Shown piece by piece: positions 9,023 through 19,539 of a DNA stretch of 64,000 bases; position 1 is the stretch's first letter, and each line of letters opens with the position of its first letter. A program made the position numbers and the translations under genes. This DNA is from Roseovarius pacificus. GTDB lineage: Bacteria > Pseudomonadota > Alphaproteobacteria > Rhodobacterales > Rhodobacteraceae. Location of the stretch: assembly GCF_900142665.1 (NCBI RefSeq), contig NZ_FRBR01000010.1, forward strand, positions 1 through 64,000, written 5' to 3'. Below the pieces are notes generated by a model. It worked only from the letters and a program-made list of their open reading frames with translations, had not been told where the DNA came from and made no database searches.

Positions 9023-11641
9023 TTAATGCACGACCGCATCTTGCGGCGGCTGACGGTCCGAGGTGCCGACACGATCGCCGATCAAAAGACCCTCGGCCCC
9101 GGCAGAGACCGGAACGGTATCCCCGTCCCTGATCTCACCGGCCAGCAATGCCTCGGCCAGCGGGTCCTGCAACGCCTTCTGGATCACCCGCTTGAGCGGA
9201 CGCGCGCCATAGACCGGATCATAGCCCTGATCGGCCAGCCATGTACGGGCGCCGTCATCCAGCTCCAGCGCGATCTTGCGGCTGGCCAGCCGCTTGAGCA
9301 ACCGGGCCATCTGGATATCCACGATCCCGTCCATCTGATCGCGTGTCAGGCGATCGAAGATCACGATCTCGTCCAGACGGTTCAGGAACTCGGGCCGGAA
9401 ATGCGACCGCACCGCATCCATCACGTCGCGCTTGGCATCGCTGGCATCGGCGCCCTCGGGCATCTGGCTCAGGGCCTGAGACCCAAGGTTCGACGTCAGG
9501 ATGATCAGCGTCTGCTTGAAGTCCACGGTCCGGCCCTGCCCGTCGGTCAGAACACCGTCGTCCAGAACCTGCAACAGCACGTTGAACACCTCGGGATGGG
9601 CCTTTTCGACCTCGTCGAACAGCACCACCTGATAGGGACGGCGACGCACGGCTTCGGTCAGAACGCCGCCCTCGTCATACCCCACATAGCCCGGAGGCGC
9701 GCCGATCAGGCGGGCAACCGAATGCTTTTCCATGAACTCCGACATGTCGATACGCACCATCGCGCCATCATCGTCGAACAGGAACTCGGCCACCGCCTTG
9801 GTCAGTTCGGTCTTACCCACACCCGTCGGCCCAAGGAACAGGAACGACCCGAGCGGACGGCTCTCGTCGTTCAGGCCCGCACGCGCCCGGCGCACGGCAT
9901 TGGCCACGGCCTTGACGGCCTGATCCTGCCCGATCACCCGGCGATGCAGGTTGTCCTCCATGCCAAGCAGCTTCTCGCGTTCGCCTTCCAGCATCTTGGC
10001 CGTCGGGATACCCGTCCAGCGTTCGACCACCTGGGCGATCTGTTCGGGGCGCACGGCCTCTTCGACCATCACGCCTTCGTCCTCGGCCTGCTCGGCCTCG
10101 GCCAACTGCTTTTCAAGCTGCGGGATCACACCGTAAGACAACTCGCCCGCGCGGGCCAGGTTGCCCTCGCGCTTGGCGTGGTCCAGTTCGATCCGCGCCT
10201 TGTCGAGCTGCTCTTTCAGATCGCGCGCACCGGCCAGCTTGTCGCGTTCGGCCTGCCATTGCGCGGTCATCTCGCTGGATTTCTCCTGCAACTCGGCCAG
10301 TTCCTTTTCCAGCTTCTCCAGCCGGTCCTTGCTGGCGGCGTCATCCTCCTTGCGCAGGGCTTCGGCCTCGATCTGCTTTTGCAGGATATCGCGGTCCAGC
10401 GCGTCCAGTTCCTCGGGCTTGCTGTCCACTTCCATGCGCAGACGGCTGGCGGCCTCGTCCATCAGGTCGATGGCCTTGTCGGGCAGGAAACGGTCCGTGA
10501 TATAGCGGTGGCTCAGCGTGGCCGCCGTCACCAGCGCGCTGTCGGAAATCCGCACACCGTGGTGCAACTCGTACTTTTCCTTGATCCCGCGCAGGATCGA
10601 GATCGTATCCTCGACCGTCGGCTCCTCGACCACGAGCGGCTGGAACCGACGCGCCAGCGCAGCGTCCTTTTCGACGTGCTTGCGGTACTCGTCCAGCGTG
10701 GTCGCACCGATACAGTGCAACTCGCCACGCGCCAGCGCGGGCTTGATCAGGTTGGCGGCATCCATCGCGCCGTCGGCCTTGCCGGCCCCGACCAGCGTGT
10801 GCATCTCGTCGATGAACAGGATGATTTCACCCGCCGCGGCGGTCACCTCGTTCAGGATCGCCTTCAGGCGCTCCTCGAACTCGCCGCGATATTTCGCACC
10901 GGCAATCAGCGCCCCCATGTCCAGCGCCAGCAACCGCTTGTTGCGCAGGCTTTCGGGCACGTCGCCATTGACGATCCGCAGCGCCAGCCCTTCGGCAATC
11001 GCGGTTTTACCCACGCCCGGCTCACCGATCAGAACGGGGTTGTTCTTGGTGCGGCGGCTCAGAATCTGCATCGCGCGGCGAATTTCGTCGTCACGCCCGA
11101 TGATTGGGTCGATCTTGCCTTCCTCGGCGGCCTTGGTCAGGTCGTGCGCATATTTTTCCAGCGCCTCATAGGTATCCTCGGCACTGGCGCTGTCCGCCGT
11201 GCGGCCCTTGCGCAGGTCGTTGATCGCCTCGTTCAGCTTCTGCGCGGTGATCGCGCCTTGCTCGAGCGCATCCTTGGCAGGGGATTTGACGATGGCCAGG
11301 GCGGTCAGAATCCGCTCGACCGGCACGAAACTGTCCCCGGCCTTGTCGGCCAGTTTCTCGGCCTCGGCCAGAACCTTGCCGGTCTGCTGGTCCATATAGG
11401 TCTGCCCGGCATCGCCCGACACCTGCGGGATTTTCCCCAGTGCCAGGTCGACCGCCTGCCTGACGCGCGCCGGATCGCCGCCCGCCCGCTTGATCAGGTT
11501 GCTGGCCAGCCCCTCGGCATCGTCCATCAAGGCTTTCAAAAGATGTTCGGGGGCCAGTTTCTGATGGCTTTCCCGCATCGCGATGGTCTGCGCAGCCTGA
11601 ATGAATCCACGCGACCGCTCCGTGAACTTGTTCAAGTCCAT
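9023..11641 (-). CDS. clpB: ClpB disaggregase chaperone
   Basis: ATP-dependent Hsp100 disaggregase that, with DnaK, rescues proteins from aggregates. At 872 residues it is full length. It shows an N-domain (about 1-145), a first AAA+ module with Walker A GEPGVGKT, a charged coiled-coil middle domain (~410-530), and a second AAA+ module with GPTGVGKT and sensor motifs. The ClpP-binding tripeptide of ClpA/ClpX is not evident, as expected for ClpB. A sigma-32-type promoter lies about 80-110 bases upstream and a strong terminator follows, so the gene is monocistronic and heat-inducible. Confidence 0.98.
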   Translation of the reverse strand: MDLNKFTERSRGFIQAAQTIAMRESHQKLAPEHLLKALMDDAEGLASNLIKRAGGDPARVRQAVDLALGKIPQVSGDAGQTYMDQQTGKVLAEAEKLADKAGDSFVPVERILTALAIVKSPAKDALEQGAITAQKLNEAINDLRKGRTADSASAEDTYEALEKYAHDLTKAAEEGKIDPIIGRDDEIRRAMQILSRRTKNNPVLIGEPGVGKTAIAEGLALRIVNGDVPESLRNKRLLALDMGALIAGAKYRGEFEERLKAILNEVTAAAGEIILFIDEMHTLVGAGKADGAMDAANLIKPALARGELHCIGATTLDEYRKHVEKDAALARRFQPLVVEEPTVEDTISILRGIKEKYELHHGVRISDSALVTAATLSHRYITDRFLPDKAIDLMDEAASRLRMEVDSKPEELDALDRDILQKQIEAEALRKEDDAASKDRLEKLEKELAELQEKSSEMTAQWQAERDKLAGARDLKEQLDKARIELDHAKREGNLARAGELSYGVIPQLEKQLAEAEQAEDEGVMVEEAVRPEQIAQVVERWTGIPTAKMLEGEREKLLGMEDNLHRRVIGQDQAVKAVANAVRRARAGLNDESRPLGSFLFLGPTGVGKTELTKAVAEFLFDDDGAMVRIDMSEFMEKHSVARLIGAPPGYVGYDEGGVLTEAVRRRPYQVVLFDEVEKAHPEVFNVLLQVLDDGVLTDGQGRTVDFKQTLIILTSNLGSQALSQMPEGADASDAKRDVMDAVRSHFRPEFLNRLDEIVIFDRLTRDQMDGIVDIQMARLLKRLASRKIALELDDGARTWLADQGYDPVYGARPLKRVIQKALQDPLAEALLAGEIRDGDTVPVSAGAEGLLIGDRVGTSDRQPPQDAVVH

Positions 11642-11722
11642 GGGTGTTCTCCTTTGTCACAAGCGTTACCCCGTTTGCGCACCCTGTATAAGGCATACGG
11701 CTTTCGGGAACCTCGCAATCTG

Positions 11723-11751
11723 ATGTGGGCAGTGGCCTCATGCTGTTCAAG
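11723..11751 (-). promoter_or_regulatory. Sigma-32-type heat-shock promoter of clpB
   Basis: On the minus strand CTTGAA (11751-11746) is followed after 16 bases by CCCACAT (11729-11723). This fits the heat-shock sigma consensus CTTGAAA / CCCCATNT with modest mismatches, and it lies 82 bases before the clpB start. Confidence 0.6.
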
Positions 11752-11892
11752 GTCGGGAACGGCAAAACTTGCCGCTAAATGCCCCGCCAAAGATATCGCC
11801 CCGTGACACCGGGGGAATGTTGCCGCCGCGTTCACCTGTTCCTCACGGCGAATCCTTGTATTGTCCCCCCGGTAACGAGTGGACCGGTCATC

Positions 11893-12162
11893 ATGCGCAT
11901 TCAGAACGTCAGGGTCGTCGGCCTGACCCACCTTCCCCATATGGAAACCTACCGCGCAACCCTTCAGTTGCTGACGGACAGGGGCGGCATAACCCTGAAC
12001 TGCAAGGCCCGCCTCGGCGAAAACGCCCCACGGCCCGATATCCTGCGGACACTGCTCGAGGACGCCATAAGCCAACTCGGACGCATGCCCGAAGTCCGCA
12101 CCGGACGGCAAACCGTCGAACTGGCCGAAAATGCGCTGCACTCCGAACTGAACGAGGCTTGA
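11893..12162 (+). CDS. Small protein of unknown function
   Basis: An 89-residue hydrophilic protein I do not recognise. It begins MRIQNVRVVGLTHLPH, has no signal peptide or membrane segment, and ends in an acidic helix. The ATG at 11893 is preferred over an upstream start because the added residues look like translated intergenic sequence. It lies 62 bases ahead of pyrF on the same strand and is divergent from clpB. Codon use resembles that of real genes here, but a function cannot be proposed. Confidence 0.6.
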   Translation: MRIQNVRVVGLTHLPHMETYRATLQLLTDRGGITLNCKARLGENAPRPDILRTLLEDAISQLGRMPEVRTGRQTVELAENALHSELNEA

Positions 12163-12224
12163 CGCAGCCCCCCTCCACCGCGACAAGGGCCTGACTTCGA
12201 CACACTGCAACAAGGTTCAGCCCC

Positions 12225-12917
12225 ATGTCCGATGACCGCCTGATCGTCGCCCTCGATCTGCCCAACGCCCTGCAAGCCCTCAAGCTGACCGAAGTGCTGG
12301 GCAATGACGTGTCGTTCTACAAGATCGGCCTCGGCATGCTGACCGGCGGCGGGCTGGCGCTGGCCAACGAACTCAAGCAGGAACACGGCAAACGCATCTT
12401 TCTGGACATGAAACTGTTCGACATCGGCGCCACGGTGGAAAACGCCGTGCGCGGGCTCGCGCAGTTCGGGCTGGATTTCCTGACGGTGCATGGCGATCCC
12501 CATGTCGTGCGCGCCGCCAAACAAGGCGCGGCAGGCAGCCAGACCAAGATCCTGGCGGTCACCATCCTGACATCGCTGGACCGCTCCGATCTGGACGCCA
12601 GCCTGATCCGCGCCGGCGACATCCCCGATCTGGTGGCCGAACGCGCCGCCCGCGCGTTCGAGGCCGGGGCCGATGGCGTCATCGCCTCACCGCAAGAGGC
12701 CGCCATGATCCGCGCCCTCCCCGAAGCCAGAGACCGCCTGATCGTCACCCCCGGCGTGCGTCCCGCAGGCGCGGCGCTCGGCGATCAGAAACGTGTCGCC
12801 ACCCCGGCACAGGCCGTTGCCGACGGGGCCGATCACATCGTGGTGGGCCGCCCGGTCTGGTCCGCCGCCGATCCCCGTGCCGCCACCCGCGCAATCCTCG
12901 AGGAATTGAACGGCTGA
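12225..12917 (+). CDS. pyrF: Orotidine 5'-phosphate decarboxylase
   Basis: Catalyses the last step of de novo UMP synthesis, decarboxylating OMP in the cytoplasm. The 230-residue protein is a compact TIM barrel with the catalytic charged network in LDMKLFDIGATV (about residues 62-73), the substrate loop FYKIGLGM, and the phosphate-binding motif VTPGVRP followed by a C-terminal VVGRPVW. Full length, with no anomalies. It is followed 84 bases later by the copA operon with its own promoter. Confidence 0.97.
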   Translation: MSDDRLIVALDLPNALQALKLTEVLGNDVSFYKIGLGMLTGGGLALANELKQEHGKRIFLDMKLFDIGATVENAVRGLAQFGLDFLTVHGDPHVVRAAKQGAAGSQTKILAVTILTSLDRSDLDASLIRAGDIPDLVAERAARAFEAGADGVIASPQEAAMIRALPEARDRLIVTPGVRPAGAALGDQKRVATPAQAVADGADHIVVGRPVWSAADPRAATRAILEELNG

Positions 12918-12949
12918 ACGCGGGTTTGGCACTTTTTCCCACATGGCCC

Positions 12950-12980
12950 TTGACCTTCCCGTGACTGGAACCTCTATCTG
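12950..12980 (+). promoter_or_regulatory. CueR-type copper-inducible promoter of copA
   Basis: A -35 TTGACC (12950-12955) and a -10 TATCTG (12975-12980) are separated by 19 bases, the long spacer typical of MerR-family promoters. The dyad ACCTTCC (12953-12959) / GGAACCT (12967-12973), seven bases apart, sits in the spacer and matches the CueR operator pattern with two mismatches. Confidence 0.8.
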
Positions 12981-13001
12981 ACACTCAGAAAGGGGATCGC
13001 C

Positions 13002-15464
13002 ATGTCACGTCACACACTCCGAATCGAGGTCGAAGGCCTCTCTTGCGCCGGATGCGCGGGCCGGGCGGAACGCGCGCTGCAATCCGTTCCCGGCGTCAGC
13101 GACGTGTCCGTCAATTTCGCCAATGGCTCGGCGCAGATGATCGCCGATGGCGCAGATCTGGCGCAGATCACCCAAGCCTTGCAGGCCGCCAACTATCCGG
13201 CGCGCGAGGCCACGACGACCCTCACCGTTACCGGCATGACCTGCGCCTCCTGCACGGGCCGGGTGGAGCGCACCCTGACCGGCCAGCCCGGCGTGCTGAA
13301 CGCCTCGGTCAACCTCGCCTCGGAAACCGCGACCGTGCGCTACCTGCCCGGCGCGACCGATCCCGCGCAACTGGCCCGCGCCGTCACCGAATCCGGCTAT
13401 CCCACCCGCCCATCCGAAGACACCGATCAAAACGATCAATCCGCCCGCCGTCAGGCCGAAATCGACCATGCCCGCCGCATGACCCTGATCGCCATGGCGC
13501 TGGCCCTGCCGGTGTTCGTCCTCGAAATGGGCAGCCACACGATCCCCGGCTTTGCCGATCTGATTCAGGGCACCATCGGGCGCACCACGTCATGGGTGAT
13601 CCAGTTCGCCCTGACCACGCTCGCCCTGATCTGGCCGGGGCGCGAATTCTTCACCAAAGGCGTCCCCGCCCTGTTGCGCGGCGCACCGGACATGAACAGC
13701 CTCGTCGCGCTTGGCACCAGCGCCGCATGGGGCTTTTCCACCATCGCCCTGTTCGCCCCCGCGCTTCTGCCGCAAGGCACCCGCGCCGTCTATTTCGAAG
13801 CCGCCGCCGTGATCGTCGCGCTGATCCTTCTCGGCCGCTGGCTCGAAGCCCGCGCCAAGGGTCGCACCGGGGCCGCGATCCAGAAACTGATCGGCCTTCA
13901 GGCCCACACCGCCCGCGTCGAACGCAAGGGCGAGATCACCGAGATCCCGATTGATGAGGTCGGCGTCGGCGATACCCTCCACGTCCGCCCCGGTGAAAAG
14001 ATCGCGGTCGACGGTGACGTCACCGGCGGCACCTCCTATGTCGATGAAAGCATGATCTCGGGCGAGCCCGTCCCGGTCGAAAAGGCCACGGGCGACACCG
14101 TGATCGGCGGCACCATCAACGGCGAAGGCGCATTGACCTTCCGCGCCACCAAGGTGGGCCGCGACACCATGCTGGCGCAGATCATCTCGATGGTCGAAGA
14201 GGCGCAGGGCGCCAAGCTGCCGATCCAGTCGCTGGCCGACAAGGTGGTGCGCATCTTCGTGCCCACCGTGATCGCCGTCGCGCTTGTCACCATCGCCGCA
14301 TGGCTGGCCTTCGGCCCCGACCCGGCGCTGACCTTCGCCCTTGTGGCGGGCGTGTCCGTTCTGATCATCGCCTGCCCCTGCGCCATGGGTCTGGCCACGC
14401 CCACCTCGATCATGGTGGGCACGGGCCGCGCCGCCGAACAGGGCGTTTTGTTCCGCAAGGGCGACGCCCTGCAAAGCCTCGACGAGGCCCGCGTTATCGC
14501 CTTCGACAAAACCGGCACCCTGACCGAGGGCCACCCGCGCCTGACCCGCATCAGCACCACGAACGGCCATGAAGAAAACGACACGCTCCGCCTTGTCGCC
14601 GCCGTCGAAGGGCAATCCGAACACCCCATCGCCCGCGCGATCGAGACCGCCGCACAGGACCGCGGCCTGACAGTGCCCAGGCCCGAAAGCTTCAAGGCGA
14701 TCAGCGGCTTTGGCCTCAGCGCCCGTGTCGACGGGCATGACCTGCTGGTCGGGGCCACCCGCCTGATGGAACGCGAAGGCATCGACACCGCCCCCCTGGC
14801 CGATACGCTGGCCGAAATGGGCGCGCGCGGCGAAACCCCGGTATTCGCCGCCATCGACGGGCAACTGGCCGCGCTTCTGGCCGTGGCCGACCCGGTCAAG
14901 GACAGCAGCCGCGCGGTAATCGACGCGCTGCATGCCCGTGGCCTGAAAACCGCGATGATCACCGGCGACACCCGCGCCACCGCACAGGCCATCGCCGCCG
15001 ACCTCGGCATCGACCATATCGAGGCCGAAGTCCTGCCCGACGGCAAGGTGAACGCCATCAAGGCCCTGCGCGATGCGTTCGGGCCGGTGGCCTTCGTCGG
15101 CGACGGCATCAACGACGCCCCCGCCCTGGCCGAGGCCGATATCGGGCTGGCCGTGGGCAGCGGCACGGATGTGGCCATCGATTCCGCCGATGTCGTCCTG
15201 ATCTCGGGCGATCTGTCGGGGGTGGTGAACGCCGCGCACCTGTCGCGCGCCACCCTGCGCAATATCCGGCAAAACCTGTTCTGGGCCTTCGCCTACAACA
15301 CCGCGCTGATCCCGGTGGCCGCCGGTGTGCTTTATCCGCTGACCGGCACGATGCTCTCGCCGATGCTGGCCGCCGGGGCCATGGCGCTCAGTTCGGTGTT
15401 CGTGCTGTCCAACGCCCTGCGCCTGCGCCGCGTCAAACCCGCGATGGAAAGGGCCGCAGCATGA
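13002..15464 (+). CDS. copA: Copper-exporting P1B-type ATPase
   Basis: Pumps Cu(I) out of the cytoplasm using ATP. The 820-residue protein has two N-terminal heavy-metal-binding domains (C15xxC18 and C81xxC84) and eight transmembrane segments. The ion-binding CPC is at about 458-460. The phosphorylated aspartate D502 lies in DKTGT, followed by the SEHP motif of the nucleotide domain and [10 protein letters not shown]. All catalytic motifs are intact. The gene sits behind a CueR-type promoter and overlaps cueR by four bases. Confidence 0.96.
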   Translation: MSRHTLRIEVEGLSCAGCAGRAERALQSVPGVSDVSVNFANGSAQMIADGADLAQITQALQAANYPAREATTTLTVTGMTCASCTGRVERTLTGQPGVLNASVNLASETATVRYLPGATDPAQLARAVTESGYPTRPSEDTDQNDQSARRQAEIDHARRMTLIAMALALPVFVLEMGSHTIPGFADLIQGTIGRTTSWVIQFALTTLALIWPGREFFTKGVPALLRGAPDMNSLVALGTSAAWGFSTIALFAPALLPQGTRAVYFEAAAVIVALILLGRWLEARAKGRTGAAIQKLIGLQAHTARVERKGEITEIPIDEVGVGDTLHVRPGEKIAVDGDVTGGTSYVDESMISGEPVPVEKATGDTVIGGTINGEGALTFRATKVGRDTMLAQIISMVEEAQGAKLPIQSLADKVVRIFVPTVIAVALVTIAAWLAFGPDPALTFALVAGVSVLIIACPCAMGLATPTSIMVGTGRAAEQGVLFRKGDALQSLDEARVIAFDKTGTLTEGHPRLTRISTTNGHEENDTLRLVAAVEGQSEHPIARAIETAAQDRGLTVPRPESFKAISGFGLSARVDGHDLLVGATRLMEREGIDTAPLADTLAEMGARGETPVFAAIDGQLAALLAVADPVKDSSRAVIDALHARGLKTAMITGDTRATAQAIAADLGIDHIEAEVLPDGKVNAIKALRDAFGPVAFVGDGINDAPALAEADIGLAVGSGTDVAIDSADVVLISGDLSGVVNAAHLSRATLRNIRQNLFWAFAYNTALIPVAAGVLYPLTGTMLSPMLAAGAMALSSVFVLSNALRLRRVKPAMERAAA

Positions 15465-15847
15465 ATATCTCGGACGTCGCCAAACGCACCGGCCTGCCCC
15501 CCAAGACCATCCGCTATTACGAGGATATCGGCCTGATCCGGCCCGCACGCGATACCAACGGATACCGCAGGTTTCAGGAAACCGACGCGCACAAGCTGGC
15601 CTTTCTGGGCCGCGCCCGCGCGCTTGGCTTTTCCATCGAGGATTGCCGCACCCTTCTGGCGCTCTACGAAGACGAAACCCGCGCCAGCGCCGATGTGAAA
15701 CGCGTGGCGCAGGATCACCTGAAACAGATCGAGGACAAGCTGGCACAGCTCGAATCCATGCGCGATACGCTGACCCATCTGGTTCACGAATGCGCGGGCG
15801 ATTCCCGCCCCGATTGCCCGATCCTCAAGGATCTGGCCAGGGAATAG
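15461..15847 (+). CDS. cueR: CueR, Cu(I)-responsive MerR-family activator
   Basis: Copper sensor that activates copA transcription by untwisting the 19-bp promoter spacer. The 128-residue protein has an N-terminal winged helix ([10 protein letters not shown]), a long dimerisation helix, and the metal loop C111-X7-C119 (CAGDSRPDC) typical of Cu(I)/Ag(I) sensors. Unlike the classic arrangement, it is encoded last in the operon it controls, overlapping copA by ATGA, so copper induction should also raise the regulator level. Confidence 0.94.
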   Translation: MNISDVAKRTGLPPKTIRYYEDIGLIRPARDTNGYRRFQETDAHKLAFLGRARALGFSIEDCRTLLALYEDETRASADVKRVAQDHLKQIEDKLAQLESMRDTLTHLVHECAGDSRPDCPILKDLARE

Positions 15848-15865
15848 ACAAGGCTGCGTCGCGGC

Positions 15866-17197
15866 TCACAACTCCCGTCCGGCCTTTATCTCGCCCCACC
15901 GCATGACGGCATTGGCCCCGATACAGGCAAACGGCTCGGGCGGCAGACGCCTGGGCGCATCCTGCGCCATCACCTCATCCAGCAGTTCGGAACGCTCTCC
16001 CGATGCCAGTTCCGCCATCAGCATCCCGTGCAGCGTGCCCTTGGCGGTGCCCAGCCCGTTCTGGCAACAGGCTGAATACAGCCCCTCGTCGACTTCACCC
16101 AGGGCCGGCACATTGTTCCAGCTCAGGCACAGCCGCCCGCCCCAGCGATACTCCATCCCGATCCCTTGAAGGGCGGGAAACCGCGCGGCAAAGGATCGGT
16201 CGTGATCCCGCGCCATGCGGGCAACGCGCCCCTCGCTGACCTGCATCGACGGGTCATAGGTAAACCGGTTGCGCACCACGATCCGATCGCCGCCAGTGCC
16301 CGAAATCCGCCGCACGGTCGATCCCATCGGATCGGCGGGCGTGACGCCCCACCGCGCAGCGCCCCCCAGCTTGCGGCACTCCTCCGGCGTCAAGGCACGG
16401 GTCATCGAGGCATAGAGATGAACATGCATCAAACGCCCCCTGAACTGATCGAAGCTGTTGGCATGACCGTTCACGCCAAAAATCACCCTGGGCGCCGTCA
16501 CCGATCCCTTTGCCGTGCGCGCGGTCCAATCGCCCTGACGATTCAATTCCGTCACCGGCGAATTCTCGAACACGCTCACGCGCCCGGATTTCAGCCCGCC
16601 GGCCACGCTCCGCACGAACAAGGCGGGCTGGATCATCACCGCACCGGGGGTAAACAGCCCGCTTTGATAATACGCGCTGCCGGTCATCTCGCGCATTTGC
16701 GTGGCATCCAGCATCTCACAGGACTCGCCCATGTTCGCCAGATGCGCGGCATAATCCATGTTGTGCTTGTGGCCACGCTCGGACGCGGCGGCGTTGGTCT
16801 TGCCCGATGGGTTGAACGCCTCCCGGCTCAGGCCGAACTCCCCGGCCATCCCGGCGGCAAAGGCGATACCGGCACGATTGGCCCTCGCTTCAACCCGGTC
16901 GCTTTCCATCTGGCCGCCATACCCGTCCGAGGTCAGGTGATGCGGCAAATCTATCATGAACCCCGAATTGCGCCCTGCAGGCCCCTCGCCCACGCGACGG
17001 GCCTCCAGCAGAACGATCCGCGCACCGGGATGCAACTGCGCCAGACGCCGGGTCGCGGCCAGCCCCGCGAACCCCGCCCCGATCACCAGCCAATCGGCTG
17101 TGATGTGCTCCTCCAGAACCTCGGGCGCACCTGCCGCGGGCAGGATCTCGTTCCAGCCCGCAGGGCCGGTATCGACGGGAAGACGTCTGACTTTCAT
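15866..17197 (-). CDS. FAD-dependent amine oxidoreductase (DAO family)
   Basis: A 443-residue flavoprotein of the DAO superfamily. An N-terminal FAD-binding Rossmann motif lies at about residues 38-52 (VIGAGFAGLAATRRLA). A GRNSGFMIDLPHH segment and a C-terminal RWGGRLCLSWNNVP segment resemble those of gamma-glutamylputrescine oxidase-type enzymes. It is expected to oxidise a secondary or primary amine to an imine or aldehyde. It is the last gene of the six-gene catabolic operon, 30 bases after the MttB-like gene. The substrate is unknown; a demethylated betaine or cyclic imino acid is a plausible inference. Confidence 0.82.
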   Translation of the reverse strand: MKVRRLPVDTGPAGWNEILPAAGAPEVLEEHITADWLVIGAGFAGLAATRRLAQLHPGARIVLLEARRVGEGPAGRNSGFMIDLPHHLTSDGYGGQMESDRVEARANRAGIAFAAGMAGEFGLSREAFNPSGKTNAAASERGHKHNMDYAAHLANMGESCEMLDATQMREMTGSAYYQSGLFTPGAVMIQPALFVRSVAGGLKSGRVSVFENSPVTELNRQGDWTARTAKGSVTAPRVIFGVNGHANSFDQFRGRLMHVHLYASMTRALTPEECRKLGGAARWGVTPADPMGSTVRRISGTGGDRIVVRNRFTYDPSMQVSEGRVARMARDHDRSFAARFPALQGIGMEYRWGGRLCLSWNNVPALGEVDEGLYSACCQNGLGTAKGTLHGMLMAELASGERSELLDEVMAQDAPRRLPPEPFACIGANAVMRWGEIKAGREL

Positions 17198-17227
17198 GGC
17201 ATACCCTTCCTCTGGCCGCGCCGAACC

Positions 17228-18778
17228 TCAGTACTCCTGGTTCAGGGCATCCGCCGCAGGGATTTCACGCTCGCGCCGGGCGATGTAGTCGCGCAGCGCC
17301 TCGTCCACACCCGCCTCCAGCTTCGGCTCTTCATAGGCGTTCAGCAGATCGCGCGTATAGGCCAGCGCCCGCTCGTTCACATCCAGCCCGCCCTCGGTCT
17401 GCCATTGCTCGATCGAGTTGTTGTCGAACAGGTCCGGCATGAAGAACGCCCGCTGGAAATTCTCCAGCGTATGCGGATGCCCAAGATAATGCCCGCCGGG
17501 GCCGATATCCGCCACAGCCGCCACCGCCTCGTCGAAATCGTCCCAGCGGACACCCTCGGCCATGCGATACGCCATCGCGCATTGTTCCGCATCGACCACG
17601 AATTTCGCCATGCTGCAATGCATCCCGGCCTCGTTCCAGCCAGCCGCGTGCCACATGTAGTTGGTGCCCGCCATCTGCAACGCCATCAACGTGCTGGCGC
17701 TTTCATACCCCGCCTGCGCATCGAATGTCTTGGCCCCGCCCAGATTGGCCGAGGATCGCCACGGCACACCGTAATACCGCGCCATCTGGCCGATCATCAT
17801 GTTCATCAGGCCGATCTCGGGCGTGCCCGCCATCGGGGCGCCGGATTTCATGCTGACGGTCGACAGGTAATGCCCATAGATCGCCGGAGCCCCCTTGCGG
17901 ATCACCTGCGTATAGGCCAGCGCACTCAGCGCCTCGGCGTTCAGCTGCGCCACCGCCGGGGCCACGCTGGCCGGGGTGTTCGCACCGCCCAGAACGAAGG
18001 GGCTGCACAGCACCGGCTGGTTGCGGCGGCAAAACGCCCGCATCGCGCCCAGCATGGTTTCGTCCCACACCAGCGGGCTGTTGCCGTTGCAGTTGCCGGT
18101 GACCACGGGGTGATCCTCAAGATAATCCGCCCCGAACAGGATCGCGCACATGTCCAGAACGTCCTCGGCGTTCCTGGGGCTGGTGGTCATGCCCATGAAC
18201 GTCTTGTCGGAATGCTTCATCGACGAATAGGTGATGCGCAAATGCCGCTGGCTGATCGGGTGGTCGTAAGGCTCCACGATATGGTGTGCGCTGGAATGCA
18301 GCGCAGGCAGCATATGCGCCAGCTTGTGGAAATTCGCCAGATCCTCCAGCGTCGGATTGCGCCGCACGTCATCCAGATCGCGCAGGAACGGCGCGCCGGT
18401 CATCGGGACGAAAATCGCATGATCGCGCCCGAACGGCAGGTTATTTTGCGGATTGCGCGCATGATAGGTGAAGGTCTCGGGGATCGTTTTGATCAACTCG
18501 CGCACCAACCCGCGATCCAGGAACACCGTCTCGTCCATCACCCTGGCGCCCATCCTGCGCCAGTCGTCCAGAGCAATCGGATCGCGGAACACCACGCCGA
18601 CATTTTCAAGGATATGCATGCTGGCCGCATCCAGCCGCTCGATCTGCTCCGCATCCATCGGCTCGGTCAGCGGCAGCTTGCGCTTCAAGGCGGGCAGCAT
18701 CGTGAAGTCACGCGCCTGACGGGCCGTCTTGCGGGCACCACGGCCCCGCCGGGCCGGTTTTTCGGTCGTCGCGATCAT
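17228..18778 (-). CDS. MttB-family (trimethylamine methyltransferase-like) methyltransferase
   Basis: A 516-residue protein of the MttB superfamily, a TIM-barrel fold whose members move a methyl group from a quaternary or tertiary amine to an acceptor. Family features are seen in VTGNCNGNSPLVWDE, LCSPFVLGGANTP and the long Gly/Met-rich region around 300-350. There is no in-frame amber codon, so it belongs to the non-pyrrolysine branch. No corrinoid-binding partner or activation protein is encoded nearby, so the methyl acceptor is unclear. It overlaps the preceding dehydrogenase gene by four bases. Confidence 0.9.
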   Translation of the reverse strand: MIATTEKPARRGRGARKTARQARDFTMLPALKRKLPLTEPMDAEQIERLDAASMHILENVGVVFRDPIALDDWRRMGARVMDETVFLDRGLVRELIKTIPETFTYHARNPQNNLPFGRDHAIFVPMTGAPFLRDLDDVRRNPTLEDLANFHKLAHMLPALHSSAHHIVEPYDHPISQRHLRITYSSMKHSDKTFMGMTTSPRNAEDVLDMCAILFGADYLEDHPVVTGNCNGNSPLVWDETMLGAMRAFCRRNQPVLCSPFVLGGANTPASVAPAVAQLNAEALSALAYTQVIRKGAPAIYGHYLSTVSMKSGAPMAGTPEIGLMNMMIGQMARYYGVPWRSSANLGGAKTFDAQAGYESASTLMALQMAGTNYMWHAAGWNEAGMHCSMAKFVVDAEQCAMAYRMAEGVRWDDFDEAVAAVADIGPGGHYLGHPHTLENFQRAFFMPDLFDNNSIEQWQTEGGLDVNERALAYTRDLLNAYEEPKLEAGVDEALRDYIARREREIPAADALNQEY

Positions 18779-19539
18779 GTCTTGCCATCCATGCTGTCGG
18801 ATATTGTGTCGAGCAGGCCCGGCAGACCGTCAAAGGCCCCCTGCGCCGCCAGACCCTCGACCATTTGCAGGTTCAGGGTCTTGGGCGAGGCCAGCGCCAT
18901 CTTCTCGTCGTGCAACTCGCCCGCACGATCCCGCGACAACCCGTTCAGGACACCGGCGACAAGGTTGCTGACATAAACCTCCGCCGCCTCCGGCGCGCCG
19001 GTTTTCCCGGCCAGCCATTCCGCCCCCTGCTCCAGCAGGCCGAGGGCCGCGGCCACCATCGTTGAGGCCGCAAAATGGTGGTTCAGCGCCGCCTCGTCGG
19101 CCTGCGGCAACACCGGGTTGTCCGCGCCGAACAACGCCTGCACCACCGACGGATCGCCCGCCACCGGCAAGGGACAGCCGCTATGCTCGATGAACCCATA
19201 GGGGATCGTCACCGATATATCGGACACCGGCGCACAGGCGGCTGCGATCTCGGCCATCGGCACACCGGCCATGACCGAAACGATCCGCTGATCGGCGCGA
19301 AACGTCAGGTCACGCACAACATCGGCCCAGACCGCCGGGCGCAGGCACAGGAACACGATCTCGCTGTCAGACACCACCTCGGCGTTTTCAGCCACGGCGA
19401 TCCCCAGCCCGCTGGCCGCCAGATCGGCAGACACGGCTTCGCTGCGGCGCGAGACGGTCACCTCATGCCCCGCACGGGCCAGCGCACGCGCCATCGGCGC
19501 GGCGATATGGCCGGTGCCCAGAAATCCGACCCGGCTCAT
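18775..19539 (-). CDS. NAD(P)-binding dehydrogenase, pyrroline-carboxylate-reductase-like
   Basis: A 254-residue oxidoreductase with an N-terminal Rossmann motif GTGHIAAPMARALARAG and a helical C-terminal dimerisation domain like that of P5C reductase (proC). It is somewhat shorter than ProC (about 270) and lacks the full proline signature, so I do not call it ProC. It could reduce a cyclic imine such as pyrroline-carboxylate, or act as a generic imine reductase. It is coupled by four-base overlaps to both neighbours in the operon. Confidence 0.75.
   Translation of the reverse strand: MSRVGFLGTGHIAAPMARALARAGHEVTVSRRSEAVSADLAASGLGIAVAENAEVVSDSEIVFLCLRPAVWADVVRDLTFRADQRIVSVMAGVPMAEIAAACAPVSDISVTIPYGFIEHSGCPLPVAGDPSVVQALFGADNPVLPQADEAALNHHFAASTMVAAALGLLEQGAEWLAGKTGAPEAAEVYVSNLVAGVLNGLSRDRAGELHDEKMALASPKTLNLQMVEGLAAQGAFDGLPGLLDTISDSMDGKT

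Noticed and set aside
8912-11806. Long + strand open frame across clpB
   Set aside because: Antisense shadow of clpB; composition reflects high GC third positions.
17228-18778. Pyrrolysine-containing MttB
   Set aside because: No in-frame amber codon interrupts the gene and no pyl genes are present, so it belongs to the non-pyrrolysine branch.
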